From Candidatus Rifleibacteriota bacterium (lineage in GTDB: Bacteria > Riflebacteria > Ozemobacteria > Ozemobacterales > Ozemobacteraceae), in the NCBI GenBank assembly GCA_017526725.1, contig JAFXRA010000067.1, positions 1-18,578 of the forward strand: 18,578 nt of DNA. Direction: 5' to 3'. Position 1 is the stretch's first letter, and each line of letters opens with the position of its first letter. Below, piece after piece: positions 1 through 7,718 of the stretch. The translations under genes and the position numbers were made by a program. The notes beneath the pieces are model-generated. The model did not search any database. It was not told the origin of the DNA and saw only the letters and a list, made by a program, of their open reading frames with translations.

Positions 1-1685
1 GTATAGCCATATATATTTTTATTAGCAAATTCTGAATCAGAAAGTTTTTTTAAATTTTCTTCCGTTAGTAATTTTTCTGTTTTAGCTAACAGTGCTTCAA
101 AAGAAGGTTTATCGTTAATTAATTTTAGTAGTTCAGCATAATTATCTATTTCATATGTATTTGTTGTTTTATTTATTCCTTGAACGAATTTATCAGAAGG
201 CAAAAAATGGACTATTGGTTTTAAGCTTTTTGTTATAGAAATTGTAAAATAACTGTGATGATTAAAGAATAAGTCACTTAGAAATTCTGCTGCTTCTTTG
301 GTTTCATCGGACAGTGCAAATAAAGCATTTTCAAGTTTAAAATTACCAATTAAGGTAAATTTGTCTAATATTTTTATTCTTTGTGTTTCTTCATCTATAA
401 AGTATTCAGTGCCATTTTTTTCTTTAATCAATTTATAATAATCAGGCGGATTATCAATTGCAGATTTTATTATTTCTTTTAATCTAGGAAAAATGATATC
501 CCTTCTTGTAGAATAACGAAGGTAATTTGCTGCTTCACTTCCAATTACAGGATTGGATAATTTGTCTAAATAATCATTAATTCTTCTTTCATCTAATCTA
601 TCGAATGTTTCTTTTGAAATATTACCAAAGCTACCCATATTGGAATTAGCAAACTTTAAAGCTCTAATGTATATATCTGGTAAAACTTCTGAAGTTTCTA
701 ACAATTTAGAATAATATTTCTGGGCTTCATCAAATTTTTCTAATCTTCTGTTCATTTCACCTAGTAGTAAATAAACTTCTAGTTTTTGTTTTTCAGTTAG
801 ATTATCATTCAGAGAAGCTGTTAAAAATTCTATAACTTTGCTCTGATAGTATCTTTCTTTTTTTATTGAGTTTCTCAACCCCTCAAATAAATCAAAGAAC
901 TGACTTGAATTGCTACATTTCTCCGCTTTTTTTATGTAAAATTCTGCCTTTGTATTTTCGCCAGCTATGCGTAGTCTGTAAGCTAAAGAACAGAAATAGT
1001 TAAGTTTTTCATTTTCATCGTTTATACTTAGTTTTTCTATTTTTTCGGCTATTTTAGTCTCGTAATCTGCAAAATTGAAAGTACTTTCCTCATATAAATT
1101 TAATCTTTTATTGAGATTTATACTTTCTTGTTTGATTATATCGTTTTTGTTGCCAAAAAATTCTGAAGAGTCATACTCCATATCGTTTCCATTTTTATCA
1201 AGTATTAAATGGAGGGTTCTTATGCTCCATGCCGAAGCTAAATAAAGTTTCCCGATTTGATAATTAGATTCTTTGTTTGTTGCTGATAATTGTGCTGCTA
1301 TTTCAAAACACTTAAAAGGAGGAAATAATAAAAAACTTTCTAATTTTTCTAAACCTTTTGAGGGAGGATAATTTTCTTTAAGCCAAAGTGTTAGTTTGTT
1401 TTTTTCTTCATCGGTATATTTTTTTTCAAAGTCTTTTGCTAACCCACAGTAATTGCAATTATAACACCTTACTACATAATTTGATAGTGGTATTGAAGGA
1501 GATGCTAAGTCATGGGGATAAAGGTCATAATCTAATATAAACTTATTAAGAGGTTGTATGGAAGTAACTTTAAGTTTGGTTTTACATAACGGGCAGGCTT
1601 TTTCTTCTATTTTAATCTCATCAGCAAAGGAGCTATTGATTACAAAAAAGTAAAAACAAACAATTAGTGTTATCTTTTTTATCAT
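1..1685 (-). CDS. Secreted DUF2225-like zinc-ribbon protein with TPR-like region (C-terminus cut by window edge)
   Basis: I translated this frame by hand; it is open from an ATG at 1685 to the window edge, giving 561 codons with no stop. It starts with a Sec signal peptide of about 21 residues: a lysine pair, a long hydrophobic core, then SSFA followed by Asp-Glu. There is no lipobox. The mature part begins with paired cysteines, C31-x2-C34, and then C74-x2-C77-x2-C80 in the segment RCYNCNYCG. This resembles the zinc-ribbon start of DUF2225 proteins, which have CPxC followed by a C-x2-CG pair. Residues about 300-335 look like one TPR helix pair, and the rest is Lys/Glu-rich and helical. An in-frame ATG at 1697 is possible, but GGA about 10 bases before 1685 and the tidier signal peptide favour 1685. 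It lies 155 bp beyond dxs. Function is unknown; family membership is inferred from the Cys pattern only. Confidence 0.75.
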   Translation of the reverse strand, partial: MIKKITLIVCFYFFVINSSFADEIKIEEKACPLCKTKLKVTSIQPLNKFILDYDLYPHDLASPSIPLSNYVVRCYNCNYCGLAKDFEKKYTDEEKNKLTLWLKENYPPSKGLEKLESFLLFPPFKCFEIAAQLSATNKESNYQIGKLYLASAWSIRTLHLILDKNGNDMEYDSSEFFGNKNDIIKQESINLNKRLNLYEESTFNFADYETKIAEKIEKLSINDENEKLNYFCSLAYRLRIAGENTKAEFYIKKAEKCSNSSQFFDLFEGLRNSIKKERYYQSKVIEFLTASLNDNLTEKQKLEVYLLLGEMNRRLEKFDEAQKYYSKLLETSEVLPDIYIRALKFANSNMGSFGNISKETFDRLDERRINDYLDKLSNPVIGSEAANYLRYSTRRDIIFPRLKEIIKSAIDNPPDYYKLIKEKNGTEYFIDEETQRIKILDKFTLIGNFKLENALFALSDETKEAAEFLSDLFFNHHSYFTISITKSLKPIVHFLPSDKFVQGINKTTNTYEIDNYAELLKLINDKPSFEALLAKTEKLLTEENLKKLSDSEFANKNIYGY

Positions 1686-1840
1686 AGTTTTTTCCATAAA
1701 AGAATCAATAATTTAGTTTAACATATAAAACAATAGAAGTGTTAGCAACCAAAGAAACAACAAAGATAAATATTAAAAATCTAGATTGTTTCGCTATCAG
1801 TCGAAATTAAGTAAATCAAAAGGCAATTAATTAGTAAACT

Positions 1841-3721
1841 TTAAACTTTTGAATTAATAAAGGTAATAACTTTATTTACTATGCTTTGGGTGTCTAGGCC
1901 GAGCATAGCTTTAAGTTCTTTCAAACTTCCGTGTTGAATGAAATTATCTGGAAGTCCTAGTCTAAGTAATTTGTTAGAGGCACCAGCATCTATTAGTTTT
2001 TCAGCAATCATGCTGCCGAAACCGCCAGCCAAAACATTATCTTCCAATGTTACTATAGGAAGCTTAGAAGAAATTATTTCTGACAGTCTGTCTTCATCAA
2101 AGGGTTTAACAAATCTTGGGTTAATGATTTTAATGCTTAGATTATGCTTTTGTTCAAGTTCATCAATGGCTTTTAATGCGTCAGAGCAGGATGAACCCAA
2201 GGGCATAAATATTAAATCTTTGCCCTCTTTTATGACTTCTGATTTGCCTAATTGGATTGGCTGTCGAGAAGATGCTGAATCTGTGGTTCCTGTAGCATAG
2301 CCTCTTGGGTATCTTATAGATATAGGAACATTCTGTTTTGAAGCATATTCTAACATTAGAGCCAATTCAACTTCATCTCGAGGAGCCATTACCTGAATAT
2401 TGGGTATTGATCTCATGTATGAAATATCAAGACAGCCGTGATGAGTCGGGCCGTCTTCGCCAACAAGACCAGCTCTGTCGAGACAGAATACTACCGGCTG
2501 TTTTGTTAAAGCCACATCGTGAACGATTTGGTCATAGGCTCTTTGCAGGAAAGTTGAATAAATAGCTACGAAAGGTTTCAATCCTGATTTTGCAAGAGCG
2601 GCAGCTAAGGTTACGCCGTGCTGTTCGGCTATTCCGACATCATAAAAACGAGAAGGAAATTCGTTTGAGAACTTGGTTAGGCCTGTTCCTTCTTTCATAG
2701 CGGCTGTTATTGCTATAATTTTCTTGTTTTCGTTAGCTAGTTTGCAGATTGTATTGCCGAAAACTTCTGTATAGGTCGGAACATTTTTTAATGTGTTTTT
2801 AGCGTTTCCTGTTTCTATTTCGAAGGGGCCAATGCCGTGGAACTTGTTGCACTGTTCCTGAGCGGGCTTATAGCCTCGGCCTTTTTGAGTAAGAACATGA
2901 ACTAGAACTGGTCCTTGTCGGTCTCTGGCTCTAACCAAAGCTCTTTCTAAAACTTCAAAATTATAGCCGTCAACAGGTCCGATATATTTGAAGCCAAGTT
3001 CTTCAAACAGCATTCCGGGAGTGAGCAGGTATTTAAAACTGCCTTCGATACGGCTTAAAACGTTATAAAGTCTGGTTCCGAAACCAGGAATATTCTTCAA
3101 GACTTTAGATAAATAGTCTTTCGGAGTAGTATAAGCCGGTTCCAGTCTTAATCTGTGCAGATACATGGCCATAGCGCCGACATTTGGCGAAATAGACATT
3201 TCGTTGTCATTCAATATGACAACAACGTTGCTTTTTCTGTGACCAATGTAGTTTAAGGCTTCAAAAGACATACCGCCAGTCATGGCACCGTCGCCTATTA
3301 CAGCTATAGTTTTGCCTGGAAGCTGGAGCTGTTCTTTTGCTAAGGCCAGGCCTTGAGCTACAGAAATAGAAGTCGAACTGTGACCTGTATTAAACGCATC
3401 GTGAACGCTTTCGGTAATTTTAGGAAAACCGCTTAACCCGTTAAACTTGCGGAGCGTATCGAATTCTTTCTGTCTGCCTGTAATGAGTTTGTGGGTGTAA
3501 GACTGGTGGCCAACGTCCCAGACAATCTGGTCTGTTGGTGAATTGAATACTCTGTGAATAGCAAGGGTAAGTTCAACGATACCAAGGTTGCTAGCGAGGT
3601 GACCGCCATTTTTAGACACAACTTCAATTATGCGTTCGCGAATTTCTTGGCTTAACGCTTCAAGCTCGTTTATCGTGAGCTTCTTTAAATCACTTGGTTC
3701 GTTGATACGTTCTAGAAGCAT
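1841..3721 (-). CDS. dxs: 1-deoxy-D-xylulose-5-phosphate synthase (DXS)
   Basis: This cytosolic thiamine-diphosphate enzyme joins pyruvate and glyceraldehyde 3-phosphate to make 1-deoxy-D-xylulose 5-phosphate, the first step of the MEP isoprenoid pathway. At 626 residues it has normal full length. Visible motifs are GGHLASNLG with His41, DVGHQ with His72, GHSS at 113-116, the ThDP/Mg motif GDGAM at 143-147 continuing to NDNEMSIS at 171-178, GPVDGY near 248, and the pyrimidine-domain motif DVGIAEQH at 361-368, whose Glu366 is the expected cofactor-activating glutamate. DRAGLVGEDGPTHHG follows at 415-429. The transketolase C-terminal domain fills the remainder. The ATG is 2 bp from the stop of the upstream DUF1858 gene, so the two are co-transcribed and probably translationally coupled; I see no separate Shine-Dalgarno. 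The product supplies isoprenoids such as the undecaprenyl carrier used by the peptidoglycan and sugar-transferase steps encoded nearby. Confidence 0.97.
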   Translation of the reverse strand: MLLERINEPSDLKKLTINELEALSQEIRERIIEVVSKNGGHLASNLGIVELTLAIHRVFNSPTDQIVWDVGHQSYTHKLITGRQKEFDTLRKFNGLSGFPKITESVHDAFNTGHSSTSISVAQGLALAKEQLQLPGKTIAVIGDGAMTGGMSFEALNYIGHRKSNVVVILNDNEMSISPNVGAMAMYLHRLRLEPAYTTPKDYLSKVLKNIPGFGTRLYNVLSRIEGSFKYLLTPGMLFEELGFKYIGPVDGYNFEVLERALVRARDRQGPVLVHVLTQKGRGYKPAQEQCNKFHGIGPFEIETGNAKNTLKNVPTYTEVFGNTICKLANENKKIIAITAAMKEGTGLTKFSNEFPSRFYDVGIAEQHGVTLAAALAKSGLKPFVAIYSTFLQRAYDQIVHDVALTKQPVVFCLDRAGLVGEDGPTHHGCLDISYMRSIPNIQVMAPRDEVELALMLEYASKQNVPISIRYPRGYATGTTDSASSRQPIQLGKSEVIKEGKDLIFMPLGSSCSDALKAIDELEQKHNLSIKIINPRFVKPFDEDRLSEIISSKLPIVTLEDNVLAGGFGSMIAEKLIDAGASNKLLRLGLPDNFIQHGSLKELKAMLGLDTQSIVNKVITFINSKV

Positions 3722-3723
3722 TG

Positions 3724-3912
3724 TTATTTATTGAGAGCAGCTAAAAGGTCTTCCAATTTTATTCCGTGAGCTTCTGCAGCTTCTTCTATTGATTCCCCGG
3801 CTGCTATAGCACAACCTAGACAATGCATGCCAAATTCGTGTAAAACTTCTGATGCTTCAGGTTTTTCCTTAAGCACTTCTGATATAGTCATTTTTGAATT
3901 AATTTTAGCCAT
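3724..3912 (-). CDS. DUF1858 domain protein (CxxC redox-disulfide type)
   Basis: A 62-residue cytosolic protein that is essentially one DUF1858 domain (PF08984-like, the domain also found with hybrid-cluster proteins). It has the usual order: a helix with SEVLKEKPEASEVLHEFGMHC, then the CLGC motif, then a GES-IEEAAEAHGI helix ending in LEDLLAALNK. The CxxC pair suggests a redox-active disulfide or metal site, but the biochemical role of the family is not established. I chose the ATG at 3912 over an upstream in-frame GTG at 3921, because GGAG at 3922-3925 lies 8 bases before the ATG and would be too close to the GTG. It is the first gene of a two-gene unit with dxs, 2 bp apart. A role in redox control of isoprenoid synthesis is possible but unsupported beyond the pairing. 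Confidence 0.88.
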   Translation of the reverse strand: MAKINSKMTISEVLKEKPEASEVLHEFGMHCLGCAIAAGESIEEAAEAHGIKLEDLLAALNK

Positions 3913-3921
3913 ATTAATCAC

Positions 3922-3961
3922 TCCAAAAAAGATTATAAAAGTGTACCATCTTTAGGTTTAA
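3922..3961 (-). promoter_or_regulatory. Possible promoter and Shine-Dalgarno for DUF1858-dxs
   Basis: On the minus strand there is a perfect TATAAT at 3932-3937. A weak -35 candidate, TTAAAC at 3956-3961 (3 of 6 matches), lies 18 bases upstream. The Shine-Dalgarno GGAG is at 3922-3925. The predicted start of transcription would fall almost on the Shine-Dalgarno, giving an unusually short leader, so either this promoter is spurious or the leader is minimal. The Shine-Dalgarno itself is convincing and decides the start codon. Confidence 0.4.
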
Positions 3962-3986
3962 GATACAAGCGGTTTTGAATTATAAA

Positions 3987-5372
3987 TTACTTAGAATAAT
4001 TTGGTTCGAAAAGCAGAACCCAAACGGTTTGGAAAACTATCTTTATGTCTAAAAGAATGCTGTAGTAATCAAGATAGTAATAATCGTAAGTAACTTTATC
4101 AACTAACTTTAGGTAGTATCTGGAGTTTACTGCAGCAAGACCGGTTACACCTGGTTTAACTGACAGCCTTCTTCCCTGAAATTCGTAAAATTCATTAACG
4201 AAATAGGGTCGTTCAGGACGAGGCCCAACAACAGACATTTCACCGGTTAATACTAGGAAAAATTGCGGCAATTCATCAATACCGAATTTTCTGATGAATT
4301 TGCCCAGTTTAGAAACTCTTGGGTCATCAGCAGTAGAAACTGTTGGCCCGCTTTGAGCTTCAGACCCCATACGCATAGAACGGAATTTAATTACGTCATA
4401 TTCTTTACCGTTAAGACCAACACGCTTTTGTTTGTAGAAAACCGGGCCTGGAGAGTCAATCTTAACTAGAACTGCCGTAAGCAGCATTACCGGAGAAGTT
4501 ATAATAATAGCAAAAATCGAGAAGAGAATATCGAATACTCGTTTTATGATAATTTGAGCATCAGTAAGAGGATGAGAGCAGATTGTAATAAGAGGAAAAT
4601 CTTCAAGACTTCTCAAGCCGACAGAAGCAGCCGTTTTGCTGGGATCTACAGATATTCTGACGTTGAACTTATGAGGTTCTTCTTTGCGGTGATAATAGAT
4701 TTGAGCCCAGAATTTGTCCAGATTAAGCTCTGTATCTGTAACAAAGACTTCATGAACATGCTTGAATATAACTTCTGAAGCCAATTCTTCAAGTTCATCA
4801 GATTTCATTGAGCGAACAATGCGAAATCTGACTCCGCCTCTGCGGTGAAAATGGTTGATAATTCTTTTCCCTTCAACCGGGTCGCCTATGATAATGGCTT
4901 TAACCAGATTTGGATGAGGTCTGAATAATCTTGATATTATTATTCTTGTTAAGAAAACAGCAAAAATGCTTATTGCAGTGGCTATAAGCATGATAGGTCT
5001 TGGAAAGTTGTGAGATAATGCAGCAAAGCTTCTAGACATGAAACCAACAAGGTTGAAAACTATAAAGGTTGAAAGCAGGGAACTTGTTGTATGAAATATT
5101 ATATCAGAAGCTGCTTTAAGACTTCTTAAGCTGAATATGCCTGATATTATTCCAAAGAATAGATAAAAAGAAAACAGATACCACTTAACCTGGTTATATG
5201 AGGCAAGATAAAGGTCTACAGGACCTTTCCCTGATAACCAGATGTTAAAGGTTTCTTTGAATATGTAATCTAACAGGAACATGTCGCATATGATTAAAAA
5301 CAGCGACAACATTCCCTCTGCGCCTTGAGGCAGTCTGAAGCTGAATCTCTTCAGTTTTGAACTTAGAGACAT
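3987..5372 (-). CDS. Membrane undecaprenyl-phosphate sugar-1-phosphate transferase (bacterial sugar transferase family)
   Basis: A 461-residue polyisoprenyl-phosphate hexose-1-phosphate transferase (PF02397, WbaP/ExoY type). Such enzymes move a sugar phosphate from a nucleotide sugar to undecaprenyl phosphate at the inner membrane, starting assembly of an exopolysaccharide, capsule or O-antigen unit. The N-terminal half has four predicted membrane helices near 20-40, 63-83, 97-115 and 124-146. A Rossmann-like stretch starts at IIIGDPVEGK (about 160). The catalytic part has KRVFD at 277-281, a membrane-dipping helix, the PGPVFYKQKRVG segment near 308, KFRSM near 329, the DELPQ acidic pair at 356-357 and VGPRPERP at 372-379, then the VKPGVTGLAAV segment. 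It is the last gene of the operon, 10 bp after cheB. No glycosyltransferase, flippase or polymerase is in view, so the substrate cannot be named. Confidence 0.93.
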   Translation of the reverse strand: MSLSSKLKRFSFRLPQGAEGMLSLFLIICDMFLLDYIFKETFNIWLSGKGPVDLYLASYNQVKWYLFSFYLFFGIISGIFSLRSLKAASDIIFHTTSSLLSTFIVFNLVGFMSRSFAALSHNFPRPIMLIATAISIFAVFLTRIIISRLFRPHPNLVKAIIIGDPVEGKRIINHFHRRGGVRFRIVRSMKSDELEELASEVIFKHVHEVFVTDTELNLDKFWAQIYYHRKEEPHKFNVRISVDPSKTAASVGLRSLEDFPLITICSHPLTDAQIIIKRVFDILFSIFAIIITSPVMLLTAVLVKIDSPGPVFYKQKRVGLNGKEYDVIKFRSMRMGSEAQSGPTVSTADDPRVSKLGKFIRKFGIDELPQFFLVLTGEMSVVGPRPERPYFVNEFYEFQGRRLSVKPGVTGLAAVNSRYYLKLVDKVTYDYYYLDYYSILLDIKIVFQTVWVLLFEPNYSK

Positions 5373-5382
5373 CTTAAAAAGC

Positions 5383-6441
5383 CTATTTAAGAGATAATTC
5401 TATTTCGTTGGCTATATCATCAAGATTTAGTATTCTAACGGCAGCCTGCTGGTCTAAGGCGGCTCTAGGCATACCGTAAACAACTGAAGAAACACGGTCT
5501 TGAGCTATGGTAAGTCCACCCATAAGCTTTATGTTCTTCAGCCCTCTAACACCGTCTTCTCCCATTCCTGTAAGAATTATTCCTACAGCGTTATGGGCAA
5601 ATTCTTTTGCTGCTGAGAAGAACAGAGTGTTTATACAGGGAGCAAACTGGTCTTTTTGAACAGTATTAGATATAACCGAAAAAGTGCATTTGCCGTCGAG
5701 GCTTCTTCTAACCGTAGTTTGATTATCGCCAGGACAAATATATGCAATAGAATTCTGTAATTGTTCACCGTCACAAGCTTCTTTAACTTTTAATCTGCAA
5801 ATGGTGTTCAATCTGGTTGCAAAAGCAGAAGTAAAAGCTTTTGGCATGTGCTGAGCTATTACTATCGGAGCTGGTAAATTCGGGTCTAAGGAAGTTAAAA
5901 TCTTTTGTATTGCTGGCGGACCGCCTGTTGATGCACCAATAAATATTACTTTTGTTATTCGTTCTTCTTTGAAAGCAAAACGTTTAATTGTAGTTTTTGG
6001 TGCGAATTCAAGCTTTATAGAATGAGGCTGACTGCCGGCAGCATTATGGATTTTTGATACAAGCTCATTTTTTAACTGAAGTATGTTTGTAGAAAAGGTA
6101 GAACCTGGTTTGGGAACGTAGTCAACCGCACCAAGATCAAGAGCGTCTAACGTAACCTTTGCTCCTTCATGGGTTAATGAACTAACCATAATAACCGGAG
6201 TAGGCTTTATGCGCATTATTTCTTTCAATGCTTGTAACCCATCCATAATAGGCATTTCAACGTCCATGGTAACAACGTCAGGTTTTAATCTGACTGTTCT
6301 GTCTATTGCTTCCATACCATTAGCCGCTGAACCGACTATTTCTATAGAAGGATCGGATTTAAGCATTCTTTCTATTGCGGTTCTCATAAAAGCAGAATCA
6401 TCTACTATGACAACACGTATCTTTTTTTTCTCTTCTTCCAT
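5383..6441 (-). CDS. cheB: Chemotaxis response regulator protein-glutamate methylesterase CheB
   Basis: CheB removes methyl groups from glutamates of chemoreceptors, and also deamidates glutamines, when its receiver domain is phosphorylated by CheA. The 352 residues show both domains. The receiver has the acidic pair Asp14-Asp15, phospho-acceptor Asp60 in MDVEMP, Ser87-Ser88 and Lys111 in VPKP. After a linker at about 128-160, the esterase domain has GASTGG with nucleophile Ser171, QHMP with His198 and TGMGEDG with Asp296, so the Ser-His-Asp triad is intact. The ATG lies 3 bp after the cheR stop, and AGGAAG inside the end of cheR can serve as Shine-Dalgarno. No receptor, CheA, CheW or CheY gene is in the window. 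The substrate could be a receptor encoded elsewhere or a component of an alternative signalling pathway. Confidence 0.96.
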   Translation of the reverse strand: MEEEKKKIRVVIVDDSAFMRTAIERMLKSDPSIEIVGSAANGMEAIDRTVRLKPDVVTMDVEMPIMDGLQALKEIMRIKPTPVIMVSSLTHEGAKVTLDALDLGAVDYVPKPGSTFSTNILQLKNELVSKIHNAAGSQPHSIKLEFAPKTTIKRFAFKEERITKVIFIGASTGGPPAIQKILTSLDPNLPAPIVIAQHMPKAFTSAFATRLNTICRLKVKEACDGEQLQNSIAYICPGDNQTTVRRSLDGKCTFSVISNTVQKDQFAPCINTLFFSAAKEFAHNAVGIILTGMGEDGVRGLKNIKLMGGLTIAQDRVSSVVYGMPRAALDQQAAVRILNLDDIANEIELSLK

Positions 6442-6444
6442 ATC

Positions 6445-7296
6445 CTACTTACTTCCTGGTTTTCGGTATGCGTAACTACCTTTTGTATCGAGCAGTTCGA
6501 ATGTGTTTTCAGGGAATGAAAAACATTCGCTTTCTCCTATAAATAGAAGACCATTTGGATTCAAATAATCATAGAAGGTTTCTAATATTTTTTTCCTTAA
6601 GACTTCATCAAAATATATTAACACGTTTCTGCAAAAAATAATATCAGAACCCTGCATAATTTTTAGTTTAGAAATATTTTTTAGATTTAGCCAATGAAAA
6701 TCAACCATATCTTTTATATCTTGAGAAATTAAACAATTGCCGTTTTTGTCATGTTTGCCAATATGGAAGCCGAGTTTATGCTCAAAGAATTCTATTTTGC
6801 CGTGCAATGCTTTTGATTTATATACACCTTTTTGGGCTTCTAAAAGACAGGTTTTGTCGATGTCTCCGGCATTAATTACAAATTTTGCCTTAGGATTTTT
6901 TCTTTTGAAATCTTTGGCGACCATCGCTATAGAATAAGGTTCTTCTCCGTGAGAACACCCGGCACTCCAGATTCTAAGTGGAAATTCAAAGTTGTTCTTC
7001 TTGAAAAATTCTGGGAAGAACTGGTTTATCATATATTCAAACTGCTTCGGGTTGCGGAAAATATAGCTTTCGCTGATGGTTATTTCGCTAATAAAGCTGT
7101 CCATTATCTTGGAATTATTATTGCAGTTTTTAAGTAGTTCTACGAAGTCATTTATGTTATGACAGTCTAAATGCTTCATATGGTCAATTATCTTTTTCTC
7201 GACACGATTCTGCGGTATACGTTCAAGAACGATACCTGCGTATTCTTTAATTGCTTTGCTGATTGTTTTGTAATGTTCCGGAGTTATTATAATCAT
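6445..7296 (-). CDS. cheR: Protein-glutamate O-methyltransferase CheR
   Basis: CheR uses S-adenosylmethionine to methylate glutamates on chemoreceptors, opposing CheB. The protein is 283 residues, the size of a stand-alone CheR without a TPR extension. The small all-helical N-terminal domain covers about 1-72. The TISESYIFRN segment at 73-82 corresponds to the conserved Thr-x-x-x-x-x-Phe-Arg region. The SAM-binding motif WSAGCSHGEEPYS starts at 110, and FCRNVLIYFD at 221-230 is the second signature, followed by GLLFIGESE. The start overlaps the rlmH stop by 4 bp (ATGA), indicating translational coupling. Together with cheB it forms a complete methylation/demethylation pair embedded in an otherwise housekeeping operon, which is unusual. 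The family assignment is secure, but the target receptor is not visible. Confidence 0.95.
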   Translation of the reverse strand: MIIITPEHYKTISKAIKEYAGIVLERIPQNRVEKKIIDHMKHLDCHNINDFVELLKNCNNNSKIMDSFISEITISESYIFRNPKQFEYMINQFFPEFFKKNNFEFPLRIWSAGCSHGEEPYSIAMVAKDFKRKNPKAKFVINAGDIDKTCLLEAQKGVYKSKALHGKIEFFEHKLGFHIGKHDKNGNCLISQDIKDMVDFHWLNLKNISKLKIMQGSDIIFCRNVLIYFDEVLRKKILETFYDYLNPNGLLFIGESECFSFPENTFELLDTKGSYAYRKPGSK

Positions 7297-7718
7297 GCTT
7301 TATGGTAGGGTTCGCCGAACATTATGGATATTGCTCGGTAAAGTTGTTCTGCAAGCACTAGAAGTGCTAATTGATGGTTTAGGGTTAAGGGTGAAAGAGA
7401 AATAAATGCATTTGCTGCAGATTTTACTCTGGGGTCATGGCCTTCGGCAGCACCTAAGCAAATTGTAAGGCGGTTGCAGCCAGATTTTAGCTTTGTATCG
7501 AGCCATTTAACAAAACCATTTGTATCCGGGCATTTTGCGTGTTCATCAAGGGCTATTATAAGTTCTTTGCCGCTAATTCGTTTAACAAGCTCATCTTCTG
7601 TTTTACAATTAATTATTTCAACTGGCAGTCGTTTTGAACATCTTTCTAAATACAGGTCTACAAGCTTCTGATATGGTTTGTCTTGAATTTTCCCTGGCAT
7701 AAGAATTTCTATTTTCAT
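7293..7718 (-). CDS. rlmH: 23S rRNA pseudouridine-1915 N3-methyltransferase RlmH
   Basis: RlmH is a small SPOUT methyltransferase that methylates pseudouridine 1915 in helix 69 of 23S rRNA on assembled 70S ribosomes. The 141-residue length is typical for the family. Family marks are the ALDE strand near 56-59, the glycine-rich knot loop at 88-93, the LSPLTLNHQLALLVLAEQLYRA helix segment from 108 and the C-terminal EPYHK ending, which carries the Tyr-His pair used in catalysis. One oddity is that the loop reads LGAAEG where most homologues have IGG-x-x-G, so the second glycine is Ala. The gene overlaps both neighbours by 4 bp, the metallo-hydrolase before and cheR after. The pairing with a YycJ-like hydrolase resembles the yycJ to rlmH neighbourhood of Firmicutes. 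Confidence 0.94.
   Translation of the reverse strand: MKIEILMPGKIQDKPYQKLVDLYLERCSKRLPVEIINCKTEDELVKRISGKELIIALDEHAKCPDTNGFVKWLDTKLKSGCNRLTICLGAAEGHDPRVKSAANAFISLSPLTLNHQLALLVLAEQLYRAISIMFGEPYHKA

Noticed and set aside
1698..1840. Terminator after dxs (TTTCG/CGAAA stem around 1785-1805)
   Set aside because: The stem is only about 5-7 bp with a bulge and lacks a proper T-run, too weak to report as a feature.
3913..3921. GTG at 3921 as start of the DUF1858 gene
   Set aside because: The GGAG Shine-Dalgarno would touch this codon. The ATG at 3912 has ideal spacing.
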